61,815 bases of DNA from Pseudomonadota bacterium (GTDB taxonomy: Bacteria; Pseudomonadota; Alphaproteobacteria; Rhizobiales; Methylopilaceae): assembly GCA_023430145.1 (NCBI GenBank), contig JAEZCD010000210.1:1-61815 (forward strand). Reading direction: 5' to 3'. The notes under the pieces were generated by a model that had not been told where the DNA came from, did not search any database, and saw only the letters and a program-made list of their open reading frames with translations. The position numbers and the translations under genes are program-made. Position 1 is the stretch's first letter. Each line of letters starts with the position of its first letter. Below, in pieces: positions 24,360 to 32,514 of this stretch.

Positions 24360-26705
24360 TCAGCGGATGCCGCGGCGGAGGTCGGCCTCGATCAGCAGTC
24401 CGGACCGGTTGGAGAGGCGGGCGCGATAGACCTGCACGTTCTCCATCACGCGCTGCACATAGTTGCGCGTCTCGGTGAAGGGAATCAGCTCCACCCAGTC
24501 CACCGGGTCGATCTTGCCGGAGCGCGGATCGCCATATTTCGCCACCCACTGCTTCACTCGGCCGGGGCCCGCATTGTAGGCCGCGAAGGTCATGATGTAG
24601 GAGCCGTCGTAATTGTCGACGAGGTGGCCGAGGTGATAGGCGCCGAGCGTCGCATTGTAGACCGGGTCGGCGGTGAGCCGCTTCAGATCGTAGGGCAGCC
24701 CCGCCTGCTTGGCGGTGATCTTGGCGGTGCCGGGCATCAGCTGCAGGAGGCCGCGGGCGCCGACCGGTGACATCGCCGCCGGATTGAAGGCGCTCTCCTG
24801 ACGGGCGATCGCGAACACGACCGACGGCTCGACGGCATTGCCCCGCGCCTCGAAGCTCGGGATGCCGATGGTCGGATAGGCGAGCAGGTCGAGCGGCAGC
24901 CCGCGCGATACCGCCGCCTTGCCGACGGCGAGCATGCTGCGCACGTCCATCTGCTGGCCGACGAGCTCGGCGAGCATGCCGAGCTGGCCCGGATCGCTCT
25001 CGCTCTCGGCGTAGGCGGCGGCGAGGCCGATGGCGAGCTCACGCTCCTTCAGCACGTAGAGGATGCGCAGCGCCCGGGCGGCCGGAGTGCGCTCGAAGAC
25101 CAGCCGCTCCTCGGCGGAGGCTTTCGGGATCGGCCGCAGCGGCAGGTCCTTCATCCCGAGCCGGGCGCGGGCGAGCTGGCCGTAATAGGTGGTCGCGAAG
25201 CGGGCCGCGGCGTCGTAGAAGCCCCGCGCGCGCGAGCTGTCGCCGGCCGCCTCGGCGGCGCGTCCCTGCCAGTAGCTGGCGCGGGAGCGGCTGAGCGCGG
25301 TCTGCGCGACGCTGTCGAGCGCCGCGAAGTGCCGCTGCGCCGTGCTCGGCTCCTTGAGGAAGCGCAGGGCGATCCAGCCGGCGTGGAACTCCGCCTCGGC
25401 GCGGTCCTGCGGCGAGAGGGCGGAATGGTCGCGGCAGAGATGGTAGGCGGTGCGCGCGTCGCCGGCCAGGATCAGGTCGCGGGCGACGAGGCGGCGCTCC
25501 ACCCACCACTCGTCGGCATCCCCGAGCTGGGCGGGATCGCGCACGGCGGCCATCAGCGCCGCAGCGGCCTCCTTCGGCCGGTCGGCGCGGCGATGGTATT
25601 GCGACATCGCGATGAGATAGCCCGGCTCGCGGCGGCCCTCGCGCGGCACCGCCTCGAGCAGGGCGCCGGCGTTCTTGGCCCCGCGCACCACGGCGGCGCG
25701 CGCCTTGGCGACCGCCGGGTAGGCGCCGCCGACGCGTTCCGCGATGCGCAACGCCTGGTCGACGCGATCGGCGAAGAACAGCCGCTCGGCGCGGTACTCG
25801 TGATCGTCCGCGGTCAGCATGGCGCCGAAGCGCGCGTAGACCTTGTCCTCGAGGGCCGGCGCGGTGACGTCGTGCCGCCAGGCGTCGCGCACCCAGGCCG
25901 CGGCCTTGGTGCCCTCGCCGCCGGCGAGCAGCGCACGGGCGATCGCCAGCTTGCCCTCTCCGGTGGTGGGCGGCGTTGTGCCGAAGAAGGCGCGCACATG
26001 CGCCGGCTCGGCATCCTCGTTCCACAGCGCCTCCTCGGCGCGGCGACGAATGGCGGCGATGCCAGGCCAGGTCGGGTGCGTGCGCAGGAACCATTCGATT
26101 CGCGACAGGCCGACCTGGCGCGAGGCGAGCCGGATGGCGAGCCAGTCGAGCAGCGCCAGCGATCCCGGATCCTTCAGCTGCGGCCGCAGCGCGAGCGCGT
26201 CCGACAGGCGGCCCTTCTTCAGGCTGTCGATGGCCGAGCGCAGCGCCGCCAACTCCTCCGCCGGGACCGGCGCGAGCCGCTCGCCGGCGCCGAGCGCACC
26301 GGTCACGTCCATGTTGAGCGAAGCCATCAGCGACCGCGTCGGCGGCGCCGGCTTGGGGACCGGCGCGGCGGCCTGTTCGGGCGCCGCGGTCGGCACCGGT
26401 ATGGCGGCGCCGCCGGGCGCGAAGGTCATCAGCGAGGCCGGTACGGCGCCTGGCACCGAGGGGGCGTAGGCGAGCGTCTGGGTCTGCTTCTGCGAGGCGC
26501 CCTTGGGCACCGGCGCCGGGCGCGGCAGCGGCACGGCGGTCTTGGCCACGCTCCCGGCCGTCGCCGGACTGGCCTTGGCCGTCGAGGCCTTGGCGGCAGC
26601 GGCCGATTTCGCCGCAGGCTTCTTCGCCGCCGCGGCAGGCTTGCCGAGCGCCGGGCCGGCCGCCAACAGGGCGGCCGTCAGTCCAATCAGAATCGGTCGG
26701 GACAT
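24360..26705 (-). CDS. soluble lytic murein transglycosylase (Slt family)
   Basis: 781 residues from ATG 26705, which opens a signal peptide (MSRPILIGLTAALLAAGPALG). An Ala/Lys-rich, disordered stretch follows (about 22-130). The middle (170-600) is helical with TPR-like spacing, as in the Slt70 ring. The C-terminal SLT domain starts near residue 630: Glu637 in ARQESAF is the catalytic acid, followed by SPVGARGLLQLMPGTA and FAAYNAGPGRVKQW. It cleaves peptidoglycan to 1,6-anhydromuropeptides in the periplasm. It is divergent from dapA. Confidence 0.95.
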   Translation of the reverse strand: MSRPILIGLTAALLAAGPALGKPAAAAKKPAAKSAAAAKASTAKASPATAGSVAKTAVPLPRPAPVPKGASQKQTQTLAYAPSVPGAVPASLMTFAPGGAAIPVPTAAPEQAAAPVPKPAPPTRSLMASLNMDVTGALGAGERLAPVPAEELAALRSAIDSLKKGRLSDALALRPQLKDPGSLALLDWLAIRLASRQVGLSRIEWFLRTHPTWPGIAAIRRRAEEALWNEDAEPAHVRAFFGTTPPTTGEGKLAIARALLAGGEGTKAAAWVRDAWRHDVTAPALEDKVYARFGAMLTADDHEYRAERLFFADRVDQALRIAERVGGAYPAVAKARAAVVRGAKNAGALLEAVPREGRREPGYLIAMSQYHRRADRPKEAAAALMAAVRDPAQLGDADEWWVERRLVARDLILAGDARTAYHLCRDHSALSPQDRAEAEFHAGWIALRFLKEPSTAQRHFAALDSVAQTALSRSRASYWQGRAAEAAGDSSRARGFYDAAARFATTYYGQLARARLGMKDLPLRPIPKASAEERLVFERTPAARALRILYVLKERELAIGLAAAYAESESDPGQLGMLAELVGQQMDVRSMLAVGKAAVSRGLPLDLLAYPTIGIPSFEARGNAVEPSVVFAIARQESAFNPAAMSPVGARGLLQLMPGTAKITAKQAGLPYDLKRLTADPVYNATLGAYHLGHLVDNYDGSYIMTFAAYNAGPGRVKQWVAKYGDPRSGKIDPVDWVELIPFTETRNYVQRVMENVQVYRARLSNRSGLLIEADLRRGIR

Positions 26706-26973
26706 GACGTCTCGGCTAAGGTGAAGGATTGTCGCCCGTGGCTTTCCCCCAGTTTTCCCCCGCACCACCTTTACGAAACGCTAACCGCGGCGTCTACCCT
26801 CGGGGGACGAGGTCCTGCCGCGGGCGGAGCGGGCGCAGAAGCGCCTTTTCTCCCATTTCCGCGGCCGGAAGGGGCGAATGCCGCCCCTCAGCGGCCGCCC
26901 GGCCCCGAAACGGGGCTTTTCACCGGCTCCCCCGCTCGCTATCGGTGGACGCGTCTTCCTTGGAGTGCACGTC

Positions 26974-27867
26974 ATGACGTCCCGCCCGCCGTTTCACGGC
27001 TCGATGCCCGCGCTGGTCACCCCCTTCGCGAACGGCGGCGTCGACGAGAAAGCGTTCCGGGCGCTGGTCGCCTGGCAGATCGAGGAGGGCAGTCACGGAC
27101 TCGTGCCCGTCGGCACCACCGGCGAGAGCCCGACGCTCACCCATGCCGAGCACCGCCAGGTGGTCGAGTGGTGCATCGACGAGGCCGGCGGCCGCGTGCC
27201 CGTGATCGCCGGCGCCGGCTCGAACTCGACCGCCGAGGCGATCGAGCTCGCCCGCCATGCCGAAGCGGCCGGGGCGTCCGGGCTGCTGGTCGTGACGCCC
27301 TACTACAACAAGCCGACCCAGGAGGGCCTCTACCAGCACTACAAGGCGATCAACGACGCCGTCGGCATCCCGATCATCATCTACAACATCCCCGGCCGCT
27401 CGGTGATCGACATGAGCGTCGACACCATGGCGCGGCTCTACGAGCTCGGGAACATCGCCGGGGTGAAGGACGCGACCGCCAACGTCGCCCGCGTCAGCAA
27501 GCAGCGCCACAAGATGGGCCCGGACTTCATCCAGCTGACGGGCGAGGACGCGACGGCCCTCGGCTTCATGGCGCATGGCGGGCACGGCTGCATCTCGGTG
27601 ACGGCGAATGCCGCACCGCGGCTCTGCGCCGAGTTCCAGGAGCACTGCCTCGAGGGCGATTTCGCCGCTGCGCTGGCGATCCAGGACCGGCTGTCGCCGC
27701 TGCACGAGGCCTTGTTCGTGGAGACGAGCCCGGCGCCGGTGAAATATGCGCTGGAGCTGCTCGGCCGCTGCTCGGCGAAGGTCCGCCTTCCGCTGGTCGA
27801 GACCGGCGAGCAGACCAAGGCGACGGTGCGCGAGGCGATGGTGCATGCCGGGCTGATCAACGGCTGA
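26974..27867 (+). CDS. dapA: 4-hydroxy-tetrahydrodipicolinate synthase
   Basis: 297 residues from ATG 26974. Lys165 in GVKDATAN forms the Schiff base with pyruvate, Tyr137 (YNIPGR) and Thr48-Thr49 (GTTGE) complete the catalytic set, and Arg142 binds the substrate. It condenses pyruvate with aspartate semialdehyde, the first committed step of lysine and diaminopimelate synthesis. smpB follows after four bases, so it is the first gene of a three-gene operon. The gene is divergent from the transglycosylase gene across about 270 bases. Confidence 0.96.
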   Translation: MTSRPPFHGSMPALVTPFANGGVDEKAFRALVAWQIEEGSHGLVPVGTTGESPTLTHAEHRQVVEWCIDEAGGRVPVIAGAGSNSTAEAIELARHAEAAGASGLLVVTPYYNKPTQEGLYQHYKAINDAVGIPIIIYNIPGRSVIDMSVDTMARLYELGNIAGVKDATANVARVSKQRHKMGPDFIQLTGEDATALGFMAHGGHGCISVTANAAPRLCAEFQEHCLEGDFAAALAIQDRLSPLHEALFVETSPAPVKYALELLGRCSAKVRLPLVETGEQTKATVREAMVHAGLING

Positions 27868-27871
27868 GGCG

Positions 27872-28345
27872 ATGGCAGCGAAGAAGGACTCGCCGAACAA
27901 GCTGATCGCCGACAACCGGCGGGCGCGCTTCAACTACGAGATCGGCGACACGCTCGAGGCCGGCATCGCTCTGTCCGGCACCGAGGTGAAGTCCTTGCGC
28001 ACCGGCAAGGCGATGATCGCCGAATCCTATGCCGGCGAGCACAAGGGCGAGCTCTGGCTCTACAACGCCTACATCCCGGAATATCTCGCCGCCAACCGCT
28101 TCAACCACGAGACGCGGCGGCCGCGAAAACTTCTCGTGCACCGGCGGGAGCTGAACCGGCTCGTCGTCGCCGTGCAGCGCGAGGGCATGACGATCGTGCC
28201 GCTGAAGCTCTATTTCAACGATCGCGGCCGCGCCAAGCTCGAGCTCGCGCTGGCGCGCGGCAAGAAGCTGCACGACAAGCGCGAGACCGAGAAGCAGCGC
28301 GACTGGACCAGGGAGAAGGCGCGCCTGATGCGCGAGAAAGGATGA
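27872..28345 (+). CDS. smpB: SsrA-binding protein SmpB
   Basis: 157 residues. Conserved parts are the NRRARFNYEIGDTLEAGIALSGTEVKSLR start, GELWLYNAYIPEY, and the basic C-terminal tail (KREKDWTREKARLMRE-like), which inserts in the ribosomal decoding centre. It binds tmRNA and enables trans-translation to free stalled ribosomes. The dapA-smpB order is common in alphaproteobacteria. The last codons overlap the next gene by four bases. Confidence 0.97.
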   Translation: MAAKKDSPNKLIADNRRARFNYEIGDTLEAGIALSGTEVKSLRTGKAMIAESYAGEHKGELWLYNAYIPEYLAANRFNHETRRPRKLLVHRRELNRLVVAVQREGMTIVPLKLYFNDRGRAKLELALARGKKLHDKRETEKQRDWTREKARLMREKG

Positions 28346-28905
28346 GCACCGCGCAGACTCACGGGCTGCCGTCCGACCTGCCGGTGCCGGTCGACGACGG
28401 CGCCGCGGCGCATCTGCCGGGAATGCGGCTTCCGCGACTGGCACTTCCGGCGACGGACGGCGGCTCGGTGGTGCTCGCCGATCTGCCGGGGCGGACGGTC
28501 GTCTATGTCTATCCTCGTACCGCGCCGCCCGACGAGACGGTGCCGGCGAGCTGGAACGCCATTCCCGGCGCCCGCGGCTGCACGCCGATGTCGTGCGCCT
28601 TCCGGGATGCAGAGGAGGAGTTCGCGCGCCTCGGCGTCCGTGTCTTCGGCCTGTCGGCGCAGGACGGCGATTTCCAGCGCGAGGTGGTCGGGCGGCTGCA
28701 CCTGCCCTATCCGCTTCTGTCGGACGCTTCGGGCGAGTTCGCCCGCGCCCTCGATCTGCCGACCTTCGAGTTCGGCGGCGCCGTGCTCCTGAAGCGGATG
28801 ACGCTCGTGCTGCGCGACGGCGTCGTCGAGCACGCGTTCTACCCGGTCTTCCCGCCCGACCGCGCGGCGGCGCAAGCCCTGGAGTGGCTCGAAGGGCACA
28901 AATGA
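28342..28905 (+). CDS. peroxiredoxin, BCP/PrxQ-like
   Basis: 187 residues with the ATG overlapping the smpB stop. The thioredoxin-fold segment has VVYVYPRT, then GARGCTPMSCAFRD with Cys80 and Cys85 spaced by four residues. Cys80 is the peroxidatic residue and Cys85 the resolving one in atypical two-Cys peroxiredoxins of the BCP/PrxQ type. The stretch FGLSAQDGDFQREVVGRLHLPYPLLSD is also conserved. It reduces peroxides in the cytosol with thioredoxin as donor. Co-transcription with dapA and smpB is likely. Confidence 0.88.
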   Translation: MSTAQTHGLPSDLPVPVDDGAAAHLPGMRLPRLALPATDGGSVVLADLPGRTVVYVYPRTAPPDETVPASWNAIPGARGCTPMSCAFRDAEEEFARLGVRVFGLSAQDGDFQREVVGRLHLPYPLLSDASGEFARALDLPTFEFGGAVLLKRMTLVLRDGVVEHAFYPVFPPDRAAAQALEWLEGHK

Positions 28906-29052
28906 GGACTCACTGAGCGTATGCCTCGGCCCTCGACACGGCCTGCCGCGTTCGTGCTCCTGCCGGTTCGCTGTCCGACCGAGGCCGCCAGCCTGGCGCC
29001 ATGCCCCGAGGGACTGCAATTCGTCGCATCTCCAGCGTTCTCGCTCGACGTC

Positions 29053-29071
29053 ATAAACCTTTTTGGTTTAT
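29053..29071. promoter_or_regulatory. perfect palindrome, probable operator of the toxin-antitoxin pair
   Basis: ATAAACC (29053-29059), spacer TTTTT, GGTTTAT (29065-29071): perfect inverted repeat in an AT-rich patch ending eight bases before the toxin start. Position and symmetry fit an autoregulatory site for a dimeric HTH antitoxin. It also overlaps where a promoter would be. Confidence 0.65.
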
Positions 29072-29078
29072 TTTGATC

Positions 29079-29324
29079 ATGAAAAAGGTCGTGCTTACTG
29101 GGGCCGCCGCTAAGCAGATGCGCAAGCTCGACCCCGTGGTGGCGGAGCGGATTCGGGCGAAGCTCGACGCCTACGCTGGCGGCGAGAGCGCCGATGTCAC
29201 CGCCTACAAGAGCCTGGAGAATGGATTTCGCTTGCGGGTCGGAACCTGGCGCGCCGTTTTCGTCGAGACTGACGCGGAAATCATCGTTCGCCTCGTCGGT
29301 CACCGCAGGGACGTCTATGACTGA
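29079..29324 (+). CDS. RelE/HigB-type toxin
   Basis: 81 residues from ATG 29079 (MKKVVLTGAAAKQMRKLDP). The pattern VAERIRAKLDAYA, then YKSLENGFRLRVGTWRAVF, and IVRLVGHRRDVYD at the C-terminus is that of the RelE/ParE superfamily; the RLRVGTWRAVF beta hairpin and GHRxDVY end are characteristic. Members of the RelE branch cleave mRNA on the ribosome. ParE members poison gyrase, and sequence alone favours the RelE/HigB branch. The antitoxin gene follows after 18 bases, a toxin-first order as in higBA. Confidence 0.88.
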   Translation: MKKVVLTGAAAKQMRKLDPVVAERIRAKLDAYAGGESADVTAYKSLENGFRLRVGTWRAVFVETDAEIIVRLVGHRRDVYD

Positions 29325-29342
29325 GCAACGGATCGTTGGCCG

Positions 29343-29720
29343 ATGACCAAGGCGCAGTACTTCAAAACCCCGAATGGCGAGGAATTCGCGATCCTGCCGC
29401 GCGCCGACTACGAGGCGCTGCTCGACGAGCTCGAGGAGGCCTCCGATGTCGCCGCCGTCAAGGAGAGCATGCGCGCCGTCGCCGAGGGCCGCGACATCCT
29501 GCTGCCGGGCGATGTAGGCTTCGCGATCGGGCGCGGCGAGAACATCGTCAAGGTGCTTCGCAAATGGCGCGGGCTGACGCAGGAGCAGCTCGCCGAGAAG
29601 ACCGGGCTGGCAAAGAATTACGTCTCGCGGATCGAGCGCGGGCAGGCGCCGGGTAACAAGGCGCGCAAGGCGCTCGCCGCAGCGCTCGCGGTTCCGGAGA
29701 CGCTGCTGATCGACGATTGA
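29343..29720 (+). CDS. HTH antitoxin of the RelE/HigB-type toxin
   Basis: 125 residues. The first 50 (PNGEEFAILPRADYEALLDELEEASDVAAVKES) resemble the Phd/YefM-like segment that binds toxins. Residues 66-120 form an XRE-type helix-turn-helix (LRKWRGLTQEQLAEKTGLAKNYVSRIERG). The protein therefore combines a toxin-binding N-terminus with a C-terminal DNA-binding domain and should repress its own operon through the palindrome at 29053-29071. It is immediately downstream of the toxin gene. Confidence 0.88.
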   Translation: MTKAQYFKTPNGEEFAILPRADYEALLDELEEASDVAAVKESMRAVAEGRDILLPGDVGFAIGRGENIVKVLRKWRGLTQEQLAEKTGLAKNYVSRIERGQAPGNKARKALAAALAVPETLLIDD

Positions 29721-29755
29721 GACGCATTCCGTCGCTGCTGTTGCCGAGAGTCTTG

Positions 29756-29925
29756 AAGGAGGGGGCCTGCGGTCGAGCCGCAGGACGACGGCTGGCTTCC
29801 CCGGCCACTCGGTCGGCACCTCTCCCGGTTCGTCCTCCCTCGTCATCCTGCGCGAAAGTGCAGGATCCATCTTTTCCCGTGGCCGGAACCAAGATGGGTC
29901 CTGCGGTCGAGCCGCGGGACGACGA
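29756..29925. repeat. intergenic repeat, family C, complex
   Basis: Contains GGCCTGCGGTCGAGCCGCAGGACGACG (about 29764-29790) and the full unit CGTCATCCTGCGCGAAAGTGCAGGATCCATC ... GATGGGTCCTGCGGTCGAGCCGCGGGACGACG (29839-29925). Two small hairpins are contained in each unit. Located between convergent transcription units (antitoxin and aldo/keto reductase). Confidence 0.78.
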
Positions 29926-29953
29926 GGTGGAGGCTGCAGGATGGCGCTGGCGC

Positions 29954-30940
29954 CTAGATTCCCATCTTCTCGAGCTGGAAGGCCGGGTAGCGCAGGCCCG
30001 CGGCGACGCCGGGCTGGAAGGTCTGCTCGAGCGAGGCGATCTCGGCCGGCGTCAGAACGATGTCGGCGGCGGCGACGTTCTCCTCGAGGTACTTCCGGCG
30101 CTTGGTCCCGGGGATCGGCACCACGTCCTCGCCTTGCGCCAGCACCCAGGCGAGGGCGACCTGGCCGGGCTTGCAGCCATGCGCGTCGGCGACCTGTTTC
30201 AGCGCCTCGAGCAGCGGCAGGTTCTGCTCGAAATTGCCCTCCTGAAAGCGCGGATGGTCGTGCCGGCGGTCGGTGGCGATGAGGTCGGCGCGGCTCTTGA
30301 AGGCGGCGGTGAGGAAGCCGCGGCCGAGCGGGCTATAGGGCACGAGGCCGATGCCGAGCTCGCGCAGCACCGGGAGAATCGCCTTCTCGGCGTCCCGCGT
30401 CCACAGCGAGTACTCCATCTGCAGGGCGGTCAGCGGATGCACCGCATGCGCCCGGCGGATCGTCTCCGGCCCGGCCTCGCACAGCCCGAGATAGCGGACC
30501 TTGCCCTGCTCGACGAGCTTGGCCATCGCCCCGACCGTGTCCTCGATCGGCACGCTCGGATCGACGCGGTGCTGGTAGTAGAGGTCGATGTGGTCGACCT
30601 TGAGCCGCTTCAGGCTCGCCTCCAGCGCGACCGGCACATAGTCCGGCTTGCCGTTCACGCCGCCGCGCTGGCCGCCGGGGCCGCGGATGTTGCCGAACTT
30701 GCTCGCGATGACGATCTTGTCCCGCTGCCCCGCGATGGCGCCCGAGATCAGCTCCTCGTTGGCTCCGGCGCCATAGGCGTCGGAGGTGTCGAACAGGGTG
30801 ACGCCGAGCTCGATCGCGCGCTTCAGCGTCGCCACCGACTCGACGTCGTCGCGGACGCCGTAATCGCCCGTCATTCCCGAGCATCCGAGGCCTTCGGCCG
30901 ATACGACGAGCCCTTGGCTGCCGAGCTTCCGCTGCTTCAT
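29954..30940 (-). CDS. aldo/keto reductase (copy 1)
   Basis: 328 residues from ATG 30940. AKR landmarks: FDTSDAYGAGANEELI (catalytic Asp and Tyr), IASKFGN (Lys), YYQHRVDPSVPIEDT (His), GLCEAGPETIRRAHAVHPLTALQMEYSLW, and the NADPH-binding end VPIPGTKRRKYLEENV. It reduces aldehydes or ketones with NADPH. It is the last gene of the minus arm of the ABC locus and closely resembles the reductase at 42281-43258 in the plus arm (shared PDYVP, GAM.KLVE.GKVR, PIPGTKRRK.LEENVAA). A GSDQ-type substrate hint is not available. Confidence 0.92.
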   Translation of the reverse strand: MKQRKLGSQGLVVSAEGLGCSGMTGDYGVRDDVESVATLKRAIELGVTLFDTSDAYGAGANEELISGAIAGQRDKIVIASKFGNIRGPGGQRGGVNGKPDYVPVALEASLKRLKVDHIDLYYQHRVDPSVPIEDTVGAMAKLVEQGKVRYLGLCEAGPETIRRAHAVHPLTALQMEYSLWTRDAEKAILPVLRELGIGLVPYSPLGRGFLTAAFKSRADLIATDRRHDHPRFQEGNFEQNLPLLEALKQVADAHGCKPGQVALAWVLAQGEDVVPIPGTKRRKYLEENVAAADIVLTPAEIASLEQTFQPGVAAGLRYPAFQLEKMGI

Positions 30941-31010
30941 GTTCCGATCCTTTGTGCTCGACCGCCGGCTTGGTGAACCGGCTTCTTGTTCCGAAGATGG
31001 AGCCGTTGGC

Positions 31011-31143
31011 TTCTCCTCCCCCTGCAAGGGGGAGGTCGAGACGGCGAAGCCGTCCGGGTGGGGGGCTTCCGGCCCAGAAGAGGACCCCCTCTCGGCTCGC
31101 GACGCGAGTCCGGTCTCCCCCTTTCAGGGGGAGAGGGAGGAGA
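31011..31143. repeat. palindromic intergenic repeat, diverged family A
   Basis: CTCCTCCCCCTGCAAGGGGGAGG at one end and CTCCCCCTTTCAGGGGGAGAGGGAGG at the other, with GACGGCGAAGCCGTC inside. Same architecture as 6285-6413 and 44219-44350 but diverged in sequence. Lies between the LVIVD gene and the reductase gene on the same strand. Confidence 0.7.
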
Positions 31144-31197
31144 CGCGTGCGCGAGCCGGGCTGGCCGCCCGGCTCGGGCGCTCCCGTGCGGTCGGCC

Positions 31198-32403
31198 TCA
31201 GCCGGTGTATTCGAGAATATGCATGCCGGCGCCCCAGCGGTCGATCAAATACAGGCGACCGTGCTCGTCCCGCCCGATGTCGTTCGACTGGATGCCCTTC
31301 TGGTCCGACGGCAGCTCCGGCACGAAATAGCCGACTTCCTTCGGTCGCATCGGGTCGCTGACATCCACCGCCCGCAGCCCGGCGTTGAAGTAGGTGAGGA
31401 AGACGAGATCCTTCCAGGGGCCCTCTGCCGGCATGTATTCGAGAATGTTGTGCGCCCCGAAGCGACCCTCGCGGTTGAAGTACTTCTCCCGCTCGGGGAA
31501 GAAGGTGCCGACCGGCAGCGGGTTGGTCTCGTCGCGGATGTCGATCACCCACATGAACTGGCTGTCCCAGAACTTCTTCCGCCCGCGCGCCTCGTCGGTG
31601 ACGATGAGGTAGGGCCGGTCGCCGAGCGGCCAGGCGGTGTGCGTGGAGCCGATGAAGGGCGGCGACCAGCCGACATGGCCGAGCAGCTTCATGTCGGTGA
31701 GGTCGGTGCAGTCGATCACCGCGACGCCGCCTCCCCAGAAGGCGCCGTACATGCGGTTGCCGCGGATCACCGGCGGGCCGTGCATCATCCAGACGTGCTC
31801 GGGCTCGGCGAGCTGTTTCGGCAGCTTCGACTTGCCGTCGACGAGCTTCTGCTGCGGCAGGCCCCACTGGCTGATCACCTGCGGCTTCAGCGGATCCTTG
31901 ATGTCGACCACCCAGATCACCCGCTCGTCCCAGCCCTCGGCATTGGCCGGTAGCAGCGCGAGCTGCCGCTCGTTGTCGACGCCGAAGCGGTGCGGGCCGC
32001 CGAGCGGCATGTCGTAGAAGCCGACCTGGCGCGGCTCGGCGGGTTTCGAGATGTCGAAGATGAAGATGCCGGTCGGGTGCTCGGGCTTCTCGCCCTTGAT
32101 CTTCTCGGCGTTGACGTAGAGGAAATGGTCGCCGACGACGCGCAGCTTGTGCATGTGGATGCCGGGCGGCGCCCGGAACTCGAACACCTTGCGCGGATTG
32201 CGCGGGTCGGTGACGTCGTGCGCGGTGAAGCCTTCCGGCCCGTTGTAGGAGGAGTTGCCGACCGAGCCGACATAGGCGTGGCCGTTCTTCACCTCGACGA
32301 GGCTGCCGCCGCCCCAGGCGGCCGACCGGTCGTGCCCCAGGAGCTTGAAGTTCTTGGCTTCCTGCGGCTGCGGGGCCGCCGGCTTGTCGGGGGCTATGAC
32401 CAT
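31198..32403 (-). CDS. LVIVD-repeat beta-propeller protein
   Basis: 401 residues, no signal peptide seen. At least six blades carry a D-(V/I)-x-(D/K)-P-x-x-P core: HDVTDPRNP, FDISKPAEP, VDIKDPLKP, DCTDLTDMK, IDIRDETNP and VDVSDPMRP. Histidine-rich stretches (IHMHKLRV, PEHVWMMHGPP, STHTAW) could bind a metal. Such LVIVD proteins are of unknown function and are often exported. Here the start MVIAPDKPAAPQPQEAKNFK has no export signal, so a cytosolic location is inferred. It lies downstream of the ABC permease on the minus arm and probably belongs to the same operon. Confidence 0.82.
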   Translation of the reverse strand: MVIAPDKPAAPQPQEAKNFKLLGHDRSAAWGGGSLVEVKNGHAYVGSVGNSSYNGPEGFTAHDVTDPRNPRKVFEFRAPPGIHMHKLRVVGDHFLYVNAEKIKGEKPEHPTGIFIFDISKPAEPRQVGFYDMPLGGPHRFGVDNERQLALLPANAEGWDERVIWVVDIKDPLKPQVISQWGLPQQKLVDGKSKLPKQLAEPEHVWMMHGPPVIRGNRMYGAFWGGGVAVIDCTDLTDMKLLGHVGWSPPFIGSTHTAWPLGDRPYLIVTDEARGRKKFWDSQFMWVIDIRDETNPLPVGTFFPEREKYFNREGRFGAHNILEYMPAEGPWKDLVFLTYFNAGLRAVDVSDPMRPKEVGYFVPELPSDQKGIQSNDIGRDEHGRLYLIDRWGAGMHILEYTG

Positions 32404-32514
32404 ATGGGATTCCTCCGAGTTCCGTGTCGATCGACGAATGGTGGGTGGCTTGGGGGCTCGACTGACCGAGGTGCCGGCGTCCGTTCGCTGCGGTGTCGCA
32501 TCACCGGATGCGGG

